Origin: Sulfuricurvum sp. IAE1
Lineage (GTDB): Bacteria; Campylobacterota; Campylobacteria; Campylobacterales; Sulfurimonadaceae
Length of the DNA stretch: 6,168 bases
Reading direction: 5' to 3'
Assembly: GCA_945867285.1 (NCBI GenBank)
Contig: CAMBHX010000096.1
Location: 1-6,168 of the forward strand
The first letter of the stretch is position 1. The number at the start of each line of letters is the position of its first letter. Shown here piece by piece: positions 1 through 5,935 of this stretch. The translations under genes were made by a program, and so were the position numbers. Below the pieces are notes generated by a model. The model was not told the DNA's origin and searched no databases. It worked only from the letters and a program-made list of their open reading frames with translations.

Positions 1-25
1 AGTTTGGATTTGACTCGACTAAAAT

Positions 26-1021
26 CTAACATAATAAATAAGCGTATTTGTTGACCCAATCGCCATAGCTCGTCAGCTGATCCATTGTTATACCTTGACG
101 CTGGAGGTCTTGGACGATCATCACGGCAAATTCACTTTGGAGATTGAGGGTATAGGTGAGCAGGTGGTTGATTTGTTCTTCGTTTGGATTATTAGTAATA
201 TGTCCCACGAGTGCGCTTGATAGTGCATAAAGAGCGGAAATATCACTGGGATAATCGGTGCAATTTCCTGATAAAATCTCTTCTATATCAGGCAAGAGAT
301 TCATCACTTTGCAAAATCCCAAGAAATCAACGGCGTTGGATGAGCCTATTGCGCCACCGATTGCGTCGAGGTGAAGATGATGGGGCAGAGAACTTTGGAG
401 CAAGTGGTGTACCGCTTCCCACGAGCGAGGTGTAGCGAAACTTTTTTCATTGAGGGTGGGATCAAAGCGCATCAGTGCATCATTTTTGAATGATATATAG
501 GCCACGATCCGAGTGTCGATTTGTCGTTTCATCGCCCATTGTCTCCAATCTTCGACATTGACATCCATGTCGATATGGACAAAACGATTAGCAAGCGGTG
601 ATGGGAGGCGATAGACCACACCACGATCGCCCTCACGGTTACCTGCCGCAACAATCGCCCATCCATCGGGTAGGGTGTATTCCCCTACTTTTCGATCCAA
701 TATAAGTTGATACGCCGATGCTTGTACGGCAGGGGCTGCGGAGTTTAGTTCATCGAGAAACAAGATTCCCTTACCTTCACGAGGTAAAAATGAGGGCGGT
801 GCCCAAAGGGCGCTGTGTTGCTCTTTATCGTAAAAAGGGATCCCTTTGAGGTCGGTTGGGTCCATGAGAGAGAGACGCAGGTCAATACATTCTATGTTCA
901 TATCGTATGCTATTTGTTTGACAATGGAGGATTTCCCAATTCCAGGTGCTCCCCACAAAAAAGTGGGGATTTTGGACTCGATGAGAGAGTGCATTGTCGT
1001 GATTGTTTCTGTCGTTCGCAT
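26..1021 (-). CDS. MoxR-type AAA+ ATPase
   Basis: This is a cytoplasmic AAA+ ATPase of the MoxR/AAA_5 kind, a family that acts as ATP-driven chaperones, often with VWA-domain partners. Visible motifs (numbered from the chosen start, 331 aa): Walker A GAPGIGKSS at 24-32, Walker B ILFLDE at 86-91, sensor 1 Asn in AAGNR near 128, Arg finger in LANRF near 146, and sensor 2 Arg in TPRSW near 199. All ATPase residues look intact. The C-terminal 130 residues are helical with no recognised domain. The start is chosen at Met 1021, whose ATG overlaps the upstream stop as TGATG, with AGGA 8 nt before it. An in-frame ATG at 1030 has its AGG directly against it and is less likely. The gene is translationally coupled to the BRCT/LRV gene. 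The usual VWA partner is not in the window; it could lie beyond base 1, since only 25 bases follow the stop. The substrate is unknown. Confidence 0.9.
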   Translation of the reverse strand: MRTTETITTMHSLIESKIPTFLWGAPGIGKSSIVKQIAYDMNIECIDLRLSLMDPTDLKGIPFYDKEQHSALWAPPSFLPREGKGILFLDELNSAAPAVQASAYQLILDRKVGEYTLPDGWAIVAAGNREGDRGVVYRLPSPLANRFVHIDMDVNVEDWRQWAMKRQIDTRIVAYISFKNDALMRFDPTLNEKSFATPRSWEAVHHLLQSSLPHHLHLDAIGGAIGSSNAVDFLGFCKVMNLLPDIEEILSGNCTDYPSDISALYALSSALVGHITNNPNEEQINHLLTYTLNLQSEFAVMIVQDLQRQGITMDQLTSYGDWVNKYAYLLC

Positions 1022-2268
1022 CAGTTCCATCCTATATTGGCGGTTTGTATATGGTGTCCGAAAGTGGGGTTGGTTTTGACATTCCGCTCGTATCGTTGAT
1101 CGAGAGATAGTTGATAGAGAATCTCTACGGGTGTAGAAGTGTTGGAAGCTAATGCTTTTAAAATCTCAGTGTTCGAGCTTTGATACAAGGTCTCAAGTTG
1201 TTGAGGACAAAGTGATGTATTGGATGCGAGTTGTACTGCACAGCATTGTAATGCAAAAAGCGTTTCTAAGTGATGCATTAAAAGTGCTTTATTTTGAGCC
1301 AAATTAGTATAGATGGCCTCATTTTTCATCTCCATCAAAGTAGTTTGCATGGAAGGCGTGAGTGAAGTATTAGAAGCCAAAGAAGTTGCATGGTTGTGTA
1401 GTAATCGTTCAAAACGCACTTCGTCCAAAGGGTAAAATGAGGCTATTGTCTCAGGATGACTTTGTTCTAAGTGTTGGGCGCCACTTTGGGATAGCGTGAT
1501 GTTTTGTGCCAAAATCACATTGATTGTTGAATCATTTCGTGCCAAAAGTTCCTGCTCGAGGCTCAAGGGTTCCCGACAAGCGATGAGGTGTGAGCGTGTG
1601 TTGATGAGATTTTTGAGTATGGTATCGGGAGTATCACTGTGTAGCGCTATTGCATCCAATACTCCATTGAGGGAGGCATCATTAGGTTGTTGAATCTCTT
1701 TTTTGATAGGTTGGAGTTGTGAAATCGCAGTGATGAGCTCACCAGTGCCGTATTGTTCGACCAAATGCGCCAATCCGCTCATAGCATACTGGACGTTGTG
1801 ATTACGCTGTAGATCTAGGTAAAATCGTCCGATGAGAGCGGCGGTGACATCACGATTGGAATCGTTGTCAAAGAGTCCTTCGTTGTGCCAGTCGTAGAGG
1901 CTCAGGAGTTTAAAAAAAAGTTCATTCGTGATGTAGGGATTTTTGATAAAAGCAACCAGCCGTTGCATATTTCGAGAGAGTTTCAGGCTCATAAGAAGAC
2001 GATTAGGCTCAATGGAACTGCAAAGCCATTGCTCAATTGCCTCGATGGAGATAATAGGTATCTTTTTTTGAGTATAAATCTCATCCAAAAGATCTTGATC
2101 CAAAGGATTGACCATCCGTCCCTCGATTGCCAAGGAGGTTGTGTCATCCAATATTTGGGTCATAGTGATGCTATGAAGGGCAAGCAGTGTTTGGAATTCA
2201 CTGGGCTCTAAGACCCGCGTCTTACCTAATAACAATAGTGATTTTCCAGTAAAGAGATCAAAATTCAT
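1021..2268 (-). CDS. BRCT-like N-terminus plus LRV-type repeat protein
   Basis: This 415-aa soluble protein has no signal peptide or membrane segment. Residues about 5-83 resemble a BRCT fold: a FTGKSLLLLG opening strand, then TTSLAIEG, and a closing IPIISIEAIEQWL that fits the family's 'gipIvs..Wl' ending. The C-terminal half has imperfect repeats of the form LAsNtslp..lLetL at about 207-221, 252-267, 297-311, 323-338, 347-362 and 373-387, then a final KTNP near 398-401. This resembles variant leucine-rich (LRV) or HEAT-like repeats, which make curved protein-binding scaffolds. The middle, 90-200, is helical and unassigned. It lies first in a two-gene unit and overlaps the ATPase start, so the two products probably work together; the role of adaptor or target recogniser is inference. 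There is no Shine-Dalgarno before the ATG, and the -10 box sits about 6 nt upstream. The BRCT call is moderate; the repeats are clear by eye. Confidence 0.85.
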   Translation of the reverse strand: MNFDLFTGKSLLLLGKTRVLEPSEFQTLLALHSITMTQILDDTTSLAIEGRMVNPLDQDLLDEIYTQKKIPIISIEAIEQWLCSSIEPNRLLMSLKLSRNMQRLVAFIKNPYITNELFFKLLSLYDWHNEGLFDNDSNRDVTAALIGRFYLDLQRNHNVQYAMSGLAHLVEQYGTGELITAISQLQPIKKEIQQPNDASLNGVLDAIALHSDTPDTILKNLINTRSHLIACREPLSLEQELLARNDSTINVILAQNITLSQSGAQHLEQSHPETIASFYPLDEVRFERLLHNHATSLASNTSLTPSMQTTLMEMKNEAIYTNLAQNKALLMHHLETLFALQCCAVQLASNTSLCPQQLETLYQSSNTEILKALASNTSTPVEILYQLSLDQRYERNVKTNPTFGHHIQTANIGWN

Positions 2269-2274
2269 AGAGAC

Positions 2275-2280
2275 ATTATA
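2275..2280 (-). promoter_or_regulatory. -10 box for the BRCT/LRV-MoxR unit
   Basis: A perfect TATAAT lies on the minus strand with only 6 nt between it and the ATG at 2268. Normal spacing would start the transcript at or next to the ATG, so the mRNA may be leaderless. That agrees with the absence of a Shine-Dalgarno. The box is part of the palindrome ATTATAAT (2275-2282), so it also reads as TATAAT on the plus strand. Confidence 0.5.
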
Positions 2281-2307
2281 ATCACTCAGTCTAAAAATAG
2301 GGTGGAT

Positions 2308-2316
2308 TGCTATAAT
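2308..2316 (+). promoter_or_regulatory. Extended -10 promoter of the Sel1-TonB unit
   Basis: TGCTATAAT is an extended -10 box (TGn plus a perfect TATAAT). A start about 7 nt downstream would give a leader of roughly 18 nt containing AAAGGA (2330-2335), 6 nt before the ATG at 2342. There is no convincing -35, as is common in Campylobacterota. Being the only promoter seen before both genes, it probably serves 2342-3316 as one transcript. Confidence 0.6.
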
Positions 2317-2341
2317 AACGGAACTATTTAAAGGATAATTT

Positions 2342-2605
2342 ATGACTGATCCGTTAGCTGATGGGATGAATGCCTATGCAAACCAAGACTATACTAAAGC
2401 CTATGAACTATTGTATCCATTGGGGGCGTTTAGTCGTAATGATGAAGCACAATTTTATTTGGGGATGATGTTTTTTTACGGTGAGGGTGTAGAACAAAGT
2501 ACTGAAGTAGCGATGAATTGGTGGAAAAAAGCGATGCGAGGGGGCAATGTAGATGCAGCTTATCGCCTTAGTGAAATATCAACCTCGACTAAAACCACCT
2601 TTTAA
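2342..2605 (+). CDS. Small Sel1-repeat protein
   Basis: This 87-aa protein has no signal peptide and is probably cytoplasmic. Residues 6-30 (LADGMNAYANQDYTKAYELL onward) look like a first TPR-like helical pair. Residues 34-79 form one good Sel1 repeat: DEAQFYLGMMFFYGEGV, then a helix with WWKKAM, then GGNVDAAYRL opening a further partial repeat. Sel1 repeats bind other proteins as scaffolds or adaptors; this protein is near the minimum length to fold as one. The start is supported by AAAGGA 6 nt upstream and an extended -10. It ends 15 bp before the TonB gene on the same strand, so an operon is likely. Its function is unknown; a role alongside the TonB protein is suggested only by position. 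Confidence 0.85.
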   Translation: MTDPLADGMNAYANQDYTKAYELLYPLGAFSRNDEAQFYLGMMFFYGEGVEQSTEVAMNWWKKAMRGGNVDAAYRLSEISTSTKTTF

Positions 2606-2620
2606 CGGCGCTTTAGGTAT

Positions 2621-3316
2621 ATGATGGATATAAAAACACGATCACTTATTGCCTCTTTTTCTCTTCATTTATTGGTGGTCGGACTTTTTTTTCTTTGGAT
2701 GTCAAATCAGCCATCTAAATCTTTGCCTGAACCGATAAAAATACATGTTGCCTCATTTCTTGCTCCTGCAGTTGTAGAAAAACCCATTATTCCCTTTGTA
2801 GCAAAGCCAACACCAGCGGTGACACAAACTGTGCCCAAGGTCCAACCAATTGTAAAAAATATTCCTATACAAAAGAGACCCGTTGCGCAAGTCTCCGTAG
2901 TTGTTCCCATGATTCCGTCAATCCCTGTTACTGCTGTAGCAGTACAAGCACCACCTATTAGCGTCCCTGTAGCTCCCTCTACTAAAGAGACCCCAAAAGT
3001 TGTGGTACCACCTGCGCCTGCCCCTAACGTCGAAAAAGAGTTTTTGGATGCTCATTTGGGAGAGATTCGGTCACTGTTGCTACAAAGTCTTAAGTACCCT
3101 GCTAGCGCACGACGTCTAAAGATGCAAGGAGAGGTTCGTGTAGCTTTTACGCTCAATGCAGATGGAAGTGTAGAAAATATAAAAGTTACGGAGAGTTCAG
3201 GATTTGATATTTTGGATGAGGATGCTATGAAATTGATTGAAAAAACTGCCTCTCGATTTCCAAAGCCTACCAAATCAGTACGAATTAATGCGCCGTTGGG
3301 GTATGTGTTGCGTTAG
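2621..3316 (+). CDS. TonB-family energy transducer
   Basis: TonB proteins carry energy from the inner-membrane ExbB/ExbD motor across the periplasm to outer-membrane receptors. This 231-aa protein has the full layout: a short cytoplasmic start, one membrane helix at about 9-27 carrying the family's SxxxH motif (Ser12, His16), a proline- and valine-rich periplasmic linker at about 32-130, and a C-terminal TonB domain at about 140-231. The domain shows KYPASARR (158-165), GEVRVAF, NADGSV, ESSGFDILDEDA and a closing GYVLR. The length is ordinary for the family. Two ATGs open the frame (2621 and 2624); AGG at 2615-2617 is better spaced for the second, so the true start may be 3 nt later. It follows the Sel1 gene, and no exbB, exbD or receptor gene is in the window, so its motor and substrate cannot be named. 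A TolA-like or other TonB-like role is possible. Confidence 0.9.
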   Translation: MMDIKTRSLIASFSLHLLVVGLFFLWMSNQPSKSLPEPIKIHVASFLAPAVVEKPIIPFVAKPTPAVTQTVPKVQPIVKNIPIQKRPVAQVSVVVPMIPSIPVTAVAVQAPPISVPVAPSTKETPKVVVPPAPAPNVEKEFLDAHLGEIRSLLLQSLKYPASARRLKMQGEVRVAFTLNADGSVENIKVTESSGFDILDEDAMKLIEKTASRFPKPTKSVRINAPLGYVLR

Positions 3317-3342
3317 ATAAGCTTTGTTCGCCCGAAAAAAAT

Positions 3343-4086
3343 TTAGCCTTCTAAAACTTTTCCGATGCTGTACTTCATATCTTCATCGAGATTTTCCATA
3401 TTCGCAAGCATCCATGAGAGGTAACCTTTATCTGCAAGAGCTACTTCGGTAAGAGTTTTACCTTTGTGTTTACCAAATTTCATAGGACGGGTGTATAATA
3501 CTGGAGTAAGTGTGAGTTCGACCATCTTGTCGATGGGATTGATACTACCAAATTTTTCAGTGAGTTTTTTACGTAATTCGGTGAGAAAAAGCTTGAGTAC
3601 CAAAACATCTCCGATGGCGTCATGTGCTTTGACGATGATTCCCAACGCATCTGCCTCCGTTTTTTCCAGCTTATACAGTCCCAGTGTATACCGAAAATAC
3701 TGCAATCGGTGATAATCATGATCGTCAAAGAGATGTTTGGCGCATCGTAGTGTATCAATAAGACGCATTTGAGAGGTAAATCCCTCTTTGGAGAGCATCC
3801 CCAAATCAAAAGGTGCATTGTGGATAATCATCACATTCTCAGAGGTGTTAAGAGACTCTAGAGCTTTAAAAGCAGAAGTGTCAGTACATTTTGGCTTGCC
3901 CTCAATCTCTTCGGGAGTGATGCCATGAACTTCCATAGCCCCAAAACCGATTTCAATGTCGGTGGAGCATAGGTCGTTATATACCTGAACATTTTTGCCA
4001 TCCAGTACCATAAAACCTAGTTGTATCACACGGTCTTTATCGTCTGCACCTGTGGTTTCAGTATCTAGCAGTATGTATTTTGCCAT
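3343..4086 (-). CDS. DEDDh 3'-5' exonuclease with ExoX-like C-terminus
   Basis: This 247-aa enzyme belongs to the DnaQ/RNase T-like DEDDh exonucleases, which remove nucleotides from 3' ends with two metal ions. All five catalytic residues are visible: Asp8 and Glu10 in LLDTETTG, Asp94 in HNAPFDLG, and His155 and Asp160 in HDAIGD. The exonuclease fold covers about 3-172. A second small module at about 203-230 (MKFGKHKGKTL, then YLSWML) matches the DUF3820 / exodeoxyribonuclease X C-terminal type, thought to help bind nucleic acid. With both parts it is more like an ExoX or stand-alone repair nuclease than the polymerase III proofreading subunit. The start lies 3 nt after the stop of the acidic-protein gene, with no good Shine-Dalgarno at normal distance (AAGGA is about 19 nt away), so translation is probably coupled. 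It converges with the TonB gene across 26 bp. Confidence 0.92.
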   Translation of the reverse strand: MAKYILLDTETTGADDKDRVIQLGFMVLDGKNVQVYNDLCSTDIEIGFGAMEVHGITPEEIEGKPKCTDTSAFKALESLNTSENVMIIHNAPFDLGMLSKEGFTSQMRLIDTLRCAKHLFDDHDYHRLQYFRYTLGLYKLEKTEADALGIIVKAHDAIGDVLVLKLFLTELRKKLTEKFGSINPIDKMVELTLTPVLYTRPMKFGKHKGKTLTEVALADKGYLSWMLANMENLDEDMKYSIGKVLEG

Positions 4087-4089
4087 CGG

Positions 4090-4440
4090 CTAGTAGTTCT
4101 CATCTTCCTTATCAATATCGAACTCATCATAATCGTCTTCGTCTTCCTCTTCGTCCTCATCATAATAGAGATCATCTTCCTCATCGCCTCCCTCACGCAT
4201 AGCGGTCAGTTCAGTGTAAAGTTGCTCGGCTTCTTCTTCATCGATTTCGCCACTGTTGAGCTCTTTCATGAGTTCTTTATACTCATCTCGCAGTGCTTGC
4301 ATCTCTTCGAGATCGAGACGCTCTTGCGAAGTAGGTTCTTTAGAATTGGCAATTCCCTCGAAAAGTTCGTCGATATGATCTTCGACATCAGGGATAAGTT
4401 CGTTGCTAATAAGATGTTTGAGTTGTGTAATGTAGGCCAT
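4090..4440 (-). CDS. Hypothetical protein with highly acidic tail
   Basis: I do not recognise this 116-aa protein. Residues 1-82 look almost wholly helical and charged (for example EEMQALRDEYKELMKEL), with coiled-coil potential and no signal or membrane segment. The tail, residues 86-116, holds 22 Asp/Glu in 31 residues broken mainly by Tyr and Phe, so it must be disordered or bind a basic or metal partner. The start is well supported: AAGGA at 4448-4452, 7 nt before the ATG, and a TATAAT box at 4472-4477. It is the first gene of a two-gene unit with the exonuclease 3 bp downstream. An acidic tail can mimic DNA or guard a nucleic-acid enzyme, so a regulatory or chaperone role toward the exonuclease is a testable guess, not shown by the sequence. 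Confidence 0.82.
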   Translation of the reverse strand: MAYITQLKHLISNELIPDVEDHIDELFEGIANSKEPTSQERLDLEEMQALRDEYKELMKELNSGEIDEEEAEQLYTELTAMREGGDEEDDLYYDEDEEEDEDDYDEFDIDKEDENY

Positions 4441-4471
4441 AAAAAATTCCTTGATATTTTTTGATAGACTA

Positions 4472-4477
4472 ATTATA
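4472..4477 (-). promoter_or_regulatory. -10 box of the acidic protein-exonuclease unit
   Basis: The minus strand reads TATAAT here, 31 nt upstream of the ATG at 4440, leaving a leader of about 25 nt that contains AAGGA at 4448-4452. No clear -35 is seen at 16-18 nt. Since there is almost no gap between the two genes, this box probably drives both. Confidence 0.55.
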
Positions 4478-4500
4478 CCAAAGGTTCGTGACGCTTAGGT

Positions 4501-4535
4501 AAAAAGTTCGAACTCTCCTACCTTGTTGAGGAGTT
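4501..4535 (-). terminator. Weak candidate terminator of the GGDEF-like gene
   Basis: Downstream of the stop at 4553, the minus strand has AACTCCT, a 9-nt loop and AGGAGAGTT. These pair over 7 bp if two bases bulge out of the second arm, and a T5 run (4501-4505) follows 5 nt later. The position, between this gene's end and the next promoter, is right, but the imperfect stem and late T run make it tentative. Confidence 0.3.
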
Positions 4536-4552
4536 AGATATCTTCTCCTTTG

Positions 4553-5755
4553 TTATATATAGATTCGATTTGCCCCCTGATGTTTGGATAAGTACAGTTT
4601 CTTGTGTGCAGATTCTTTTAGAGTAGCTAGAGATGAATAGTCGCTTCGTTGAACCACTGCAATGCTTACGTCTATGGTGATTGTTTCACTGAGATATTGA
4701 AAATTAGTTTTTTTAACATCTCGCCGGATTTTATGAGCAAATTTTTTGGCACCATTAATATCTGTTTGATTAAGTATAGCCATCAAGTCTTCATCGGTAT
4801 AATATCCGATCACATCATCTTCCCTGGTTATTTTTTTTAGAATATTTTCAAACTGCCTATTAATCATTTCTTGATCTGCGGATGCTGATGTAGTATGTGA
4901 TTTTTTGAAAAAATCCAAGCTAAACATCACTATACTATATTCATTATTATGTCTCTTATATCTGGCTTCGTATTTATCCAGCAGGATACTTAACATTTTT
5001 GGACCGTAAGGCTCAGTTAAAATTTCTTCTTCTAGCTCAGTATCATATTGTATCTGTCTGTCTTTTATCGAGTCATTGATACTGTGCTGTGGTAGTTCGA
5101 GAGCAGTTATTTTGTTATTTAAGGTAGATATTAGTCTCAATAATTGAGTGTGATTGTCTGTTGATGAACTTGATGCTAATCTCGCAAGAACTACATTAAT
5201 CCCTTTTTCTATGAGAGAAAAATCCTTATTATAGTAATTACTATGCCACAATGCATTCAGAATATTTAGTAGAGTATCAGCTATCAATTTATCTTGAGTG
5301 GAAAGCATACGTTTGACACTTTTTTTGTCAATATTCTTCCGAAGTGCAATTGAATTGTGTATTTTATGTTTAAAAGTCGTTGCTATTTCTGTTGGTGACT
5401 GGATTATTGCTTTACACAGTTCGATTAACTCAGTAGGCATCTGGTCCCCAACTGATGGAGCCAAACTAGCGATTAGTAAAGATGCAATGGTTTGATATTC
5501 TTCCTCGTATTCTGAGAAATCAGAAGGTATTAAATTATTAGCAATAGATGATACGTCATCTTTATAGACACCTTCTTCTGATGCTTTTGTATCCAAAAGC
5601 GATAAAAAGTCATTGGTGTTATCGCAATCGTCTAGTGATAACCCAGCAAGTTTTGCTTCAATGCAAAAGTATTTTGTATAAACCTCTGGAGTCCAGTTTT
5701 CATTTTGGGATTGCAATCGTTTGATAGTATTTTGAGCTACTTGTTGGAGTGTCAT
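4553..5755 (-). CDS. Protein with degenerate GGDEF domain
   Basis: This 400-aa protein has no membrane segment or signal. Residues 1-240 are helical with no domain I can name. Residues about 250-400 follow the GGDEF (diguanylate cyclase) pattern: a helix MLSILLDKYEARYKRH, a strand IVMFSLDFFKK (Asp281, where active enzymes hold metal), DDVIGYYTDEDLMAIL, ITIDVSIAVV, and an ending AHKKLYLSKHQGANRI. The signature at 319-323 is YTDED, so both glycines that make room for GTP are gone. The 'ND' after FKK is also lost. Cyclase activity is therefore unlikely; a c-di-GMP- or GTP-sensing or structural role is inferred. I see no RxxD inhibitory site just ahead of the motif. The start has AGGA at 5762-5765, 6 nt upstream. 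The gene stands alone, and sampled lines are about 27-33% GC, lower than its left-hand neighbours, which hints at a different history. Confidence 0.82.
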   Translation of the reverse strand: MTLQQVAQNTIKRLQSQNENWTPEVYTKYFCIEAKLAGLSLDDCDNTNDFLSLLDTKASEEGVYKDDVSSIANNLIPSDFSEYEEEYQTIASLLIASLAPSVGDQMPTELIELCKAIIQSPTEIATTFKHKIHNSIALRKNIDKKSVKRMLSTQDKLIADTLLNILNALWHSNYYNKDFSLIEKGINVVLARLASSSSTDNHTQLLRLISTLNNKITALELPQHSINDSIKDRQIQYDTELEEEILTEPYGPKMLSILLDKYEARYKRHNNEYSIVMFSLDFFKKSHTTSASADQEMINRQFENILKKITREDDVIGYYTDEDLMAILNQTDINGAKKFAHKIRRDVKKTNFQYLSETITIDVSIAVVQRSDYSSLATLKESAHKKLYLSKHQGANRIYI

Positions 5756-5799
5756 GATCGATCCTGCAATGAAATATTAATGCTATAACTGATTGAGTT

Positions 5800-5819
5800 T
5801 TGAGAGTTAATTATCTCAA
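5800..5819. promoter_or_regulatory. Inverted repeat upstream of the GGDEF-like gene
   Basis: TTGAGA and TCTCAA form a perfect 6-bp inverted repeat around an 8-base A/T-rich centre, about 45 nt upstream of the ATG at 5755. The two half-sites are about 14 bp apart centre to centre, which could suit a dimeric regulator. It could be chance in such AT-rich DNA. No convincing promoter was found for this gene: the nearest AT-rich -10-like words (TATAGC, TAATAT) are poor. Confidence 0.25.
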
Positions 5820-5893
5820 CTTTCGCACATAGATTCCAGCAAAAACACTAACTAAAATCCATCTACGAAATCCCATAAATAGGCACTTTAAAA

Positions 5894-5899
5894 TATAAT
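5894..5899 (+). promoter_or_regulatory. -10 box facing the right edge
   Basis: A perfect TATAAT on the plus strand is followed by AAGG at 5925-5928 and an ATG at 5936, 7 nt later. This is the same arrangement as the real gene starts in this window. No -35 is apparent. It suggests a rightward transcript beginning near 5906. Confidence 0.45.
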
Positions 5900-5935
5900 T
5901 TTGTCGACTAAAAACAGATTATATAAGGCTTTTTT

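Noticed and set aside
1..25. Start of a VWA partner gene downstream of the MoxR gene
   Set aside because: Only 25 bases are available, with no clear minus-strand ATG or ribosome site, so nothing can be called.
1885..2211. 108-codon plus-strand frame inside the BRCT/LRV gene
   Set aside because: It is antisense to a well-supported gene, lacks a ribosome site and shows no recognisable protein pattern.
2470..2476. T7 run as a phase-variation tract
   Set aside because: It encodes Phe-Phe inside a conserved Sel1 repeat, is only seven bases long, and similar runs occur elsewhere in AT-rich DNA.
3317..3342. Shared terminator between the convergent TonB and exonuclease genes
   Set aside because: Only TTCG/CGAA with a 2-base loop and a 5-bp TTTAG/CTAAA pair reaching into the exonuclease gene were found; neither makes a convincing stem.
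3480..3818. 112-codon minus-strand frame inside the exonuclease gene
   Set aside because: It overlaps the exonuclease in another frame, where all catalytic motifs are intact; composition is rich in Cys, Trp and Ser as expected of a shadow.
4094..4190. Tandem repeat in the acidic tail coding region
   Set aside because: The repetitive look comes from runs of GAT/GAA/GAG codons; no unit repeats with a constant period.
4222..4464. 80-codon plus-strand frame over the acidic protein gene
   Set aside because: Its Phe/Leu-rich product is the antisense image of the Glu/Asp-rich gene; it has no ribosome site and covers that gene's promoter leader.
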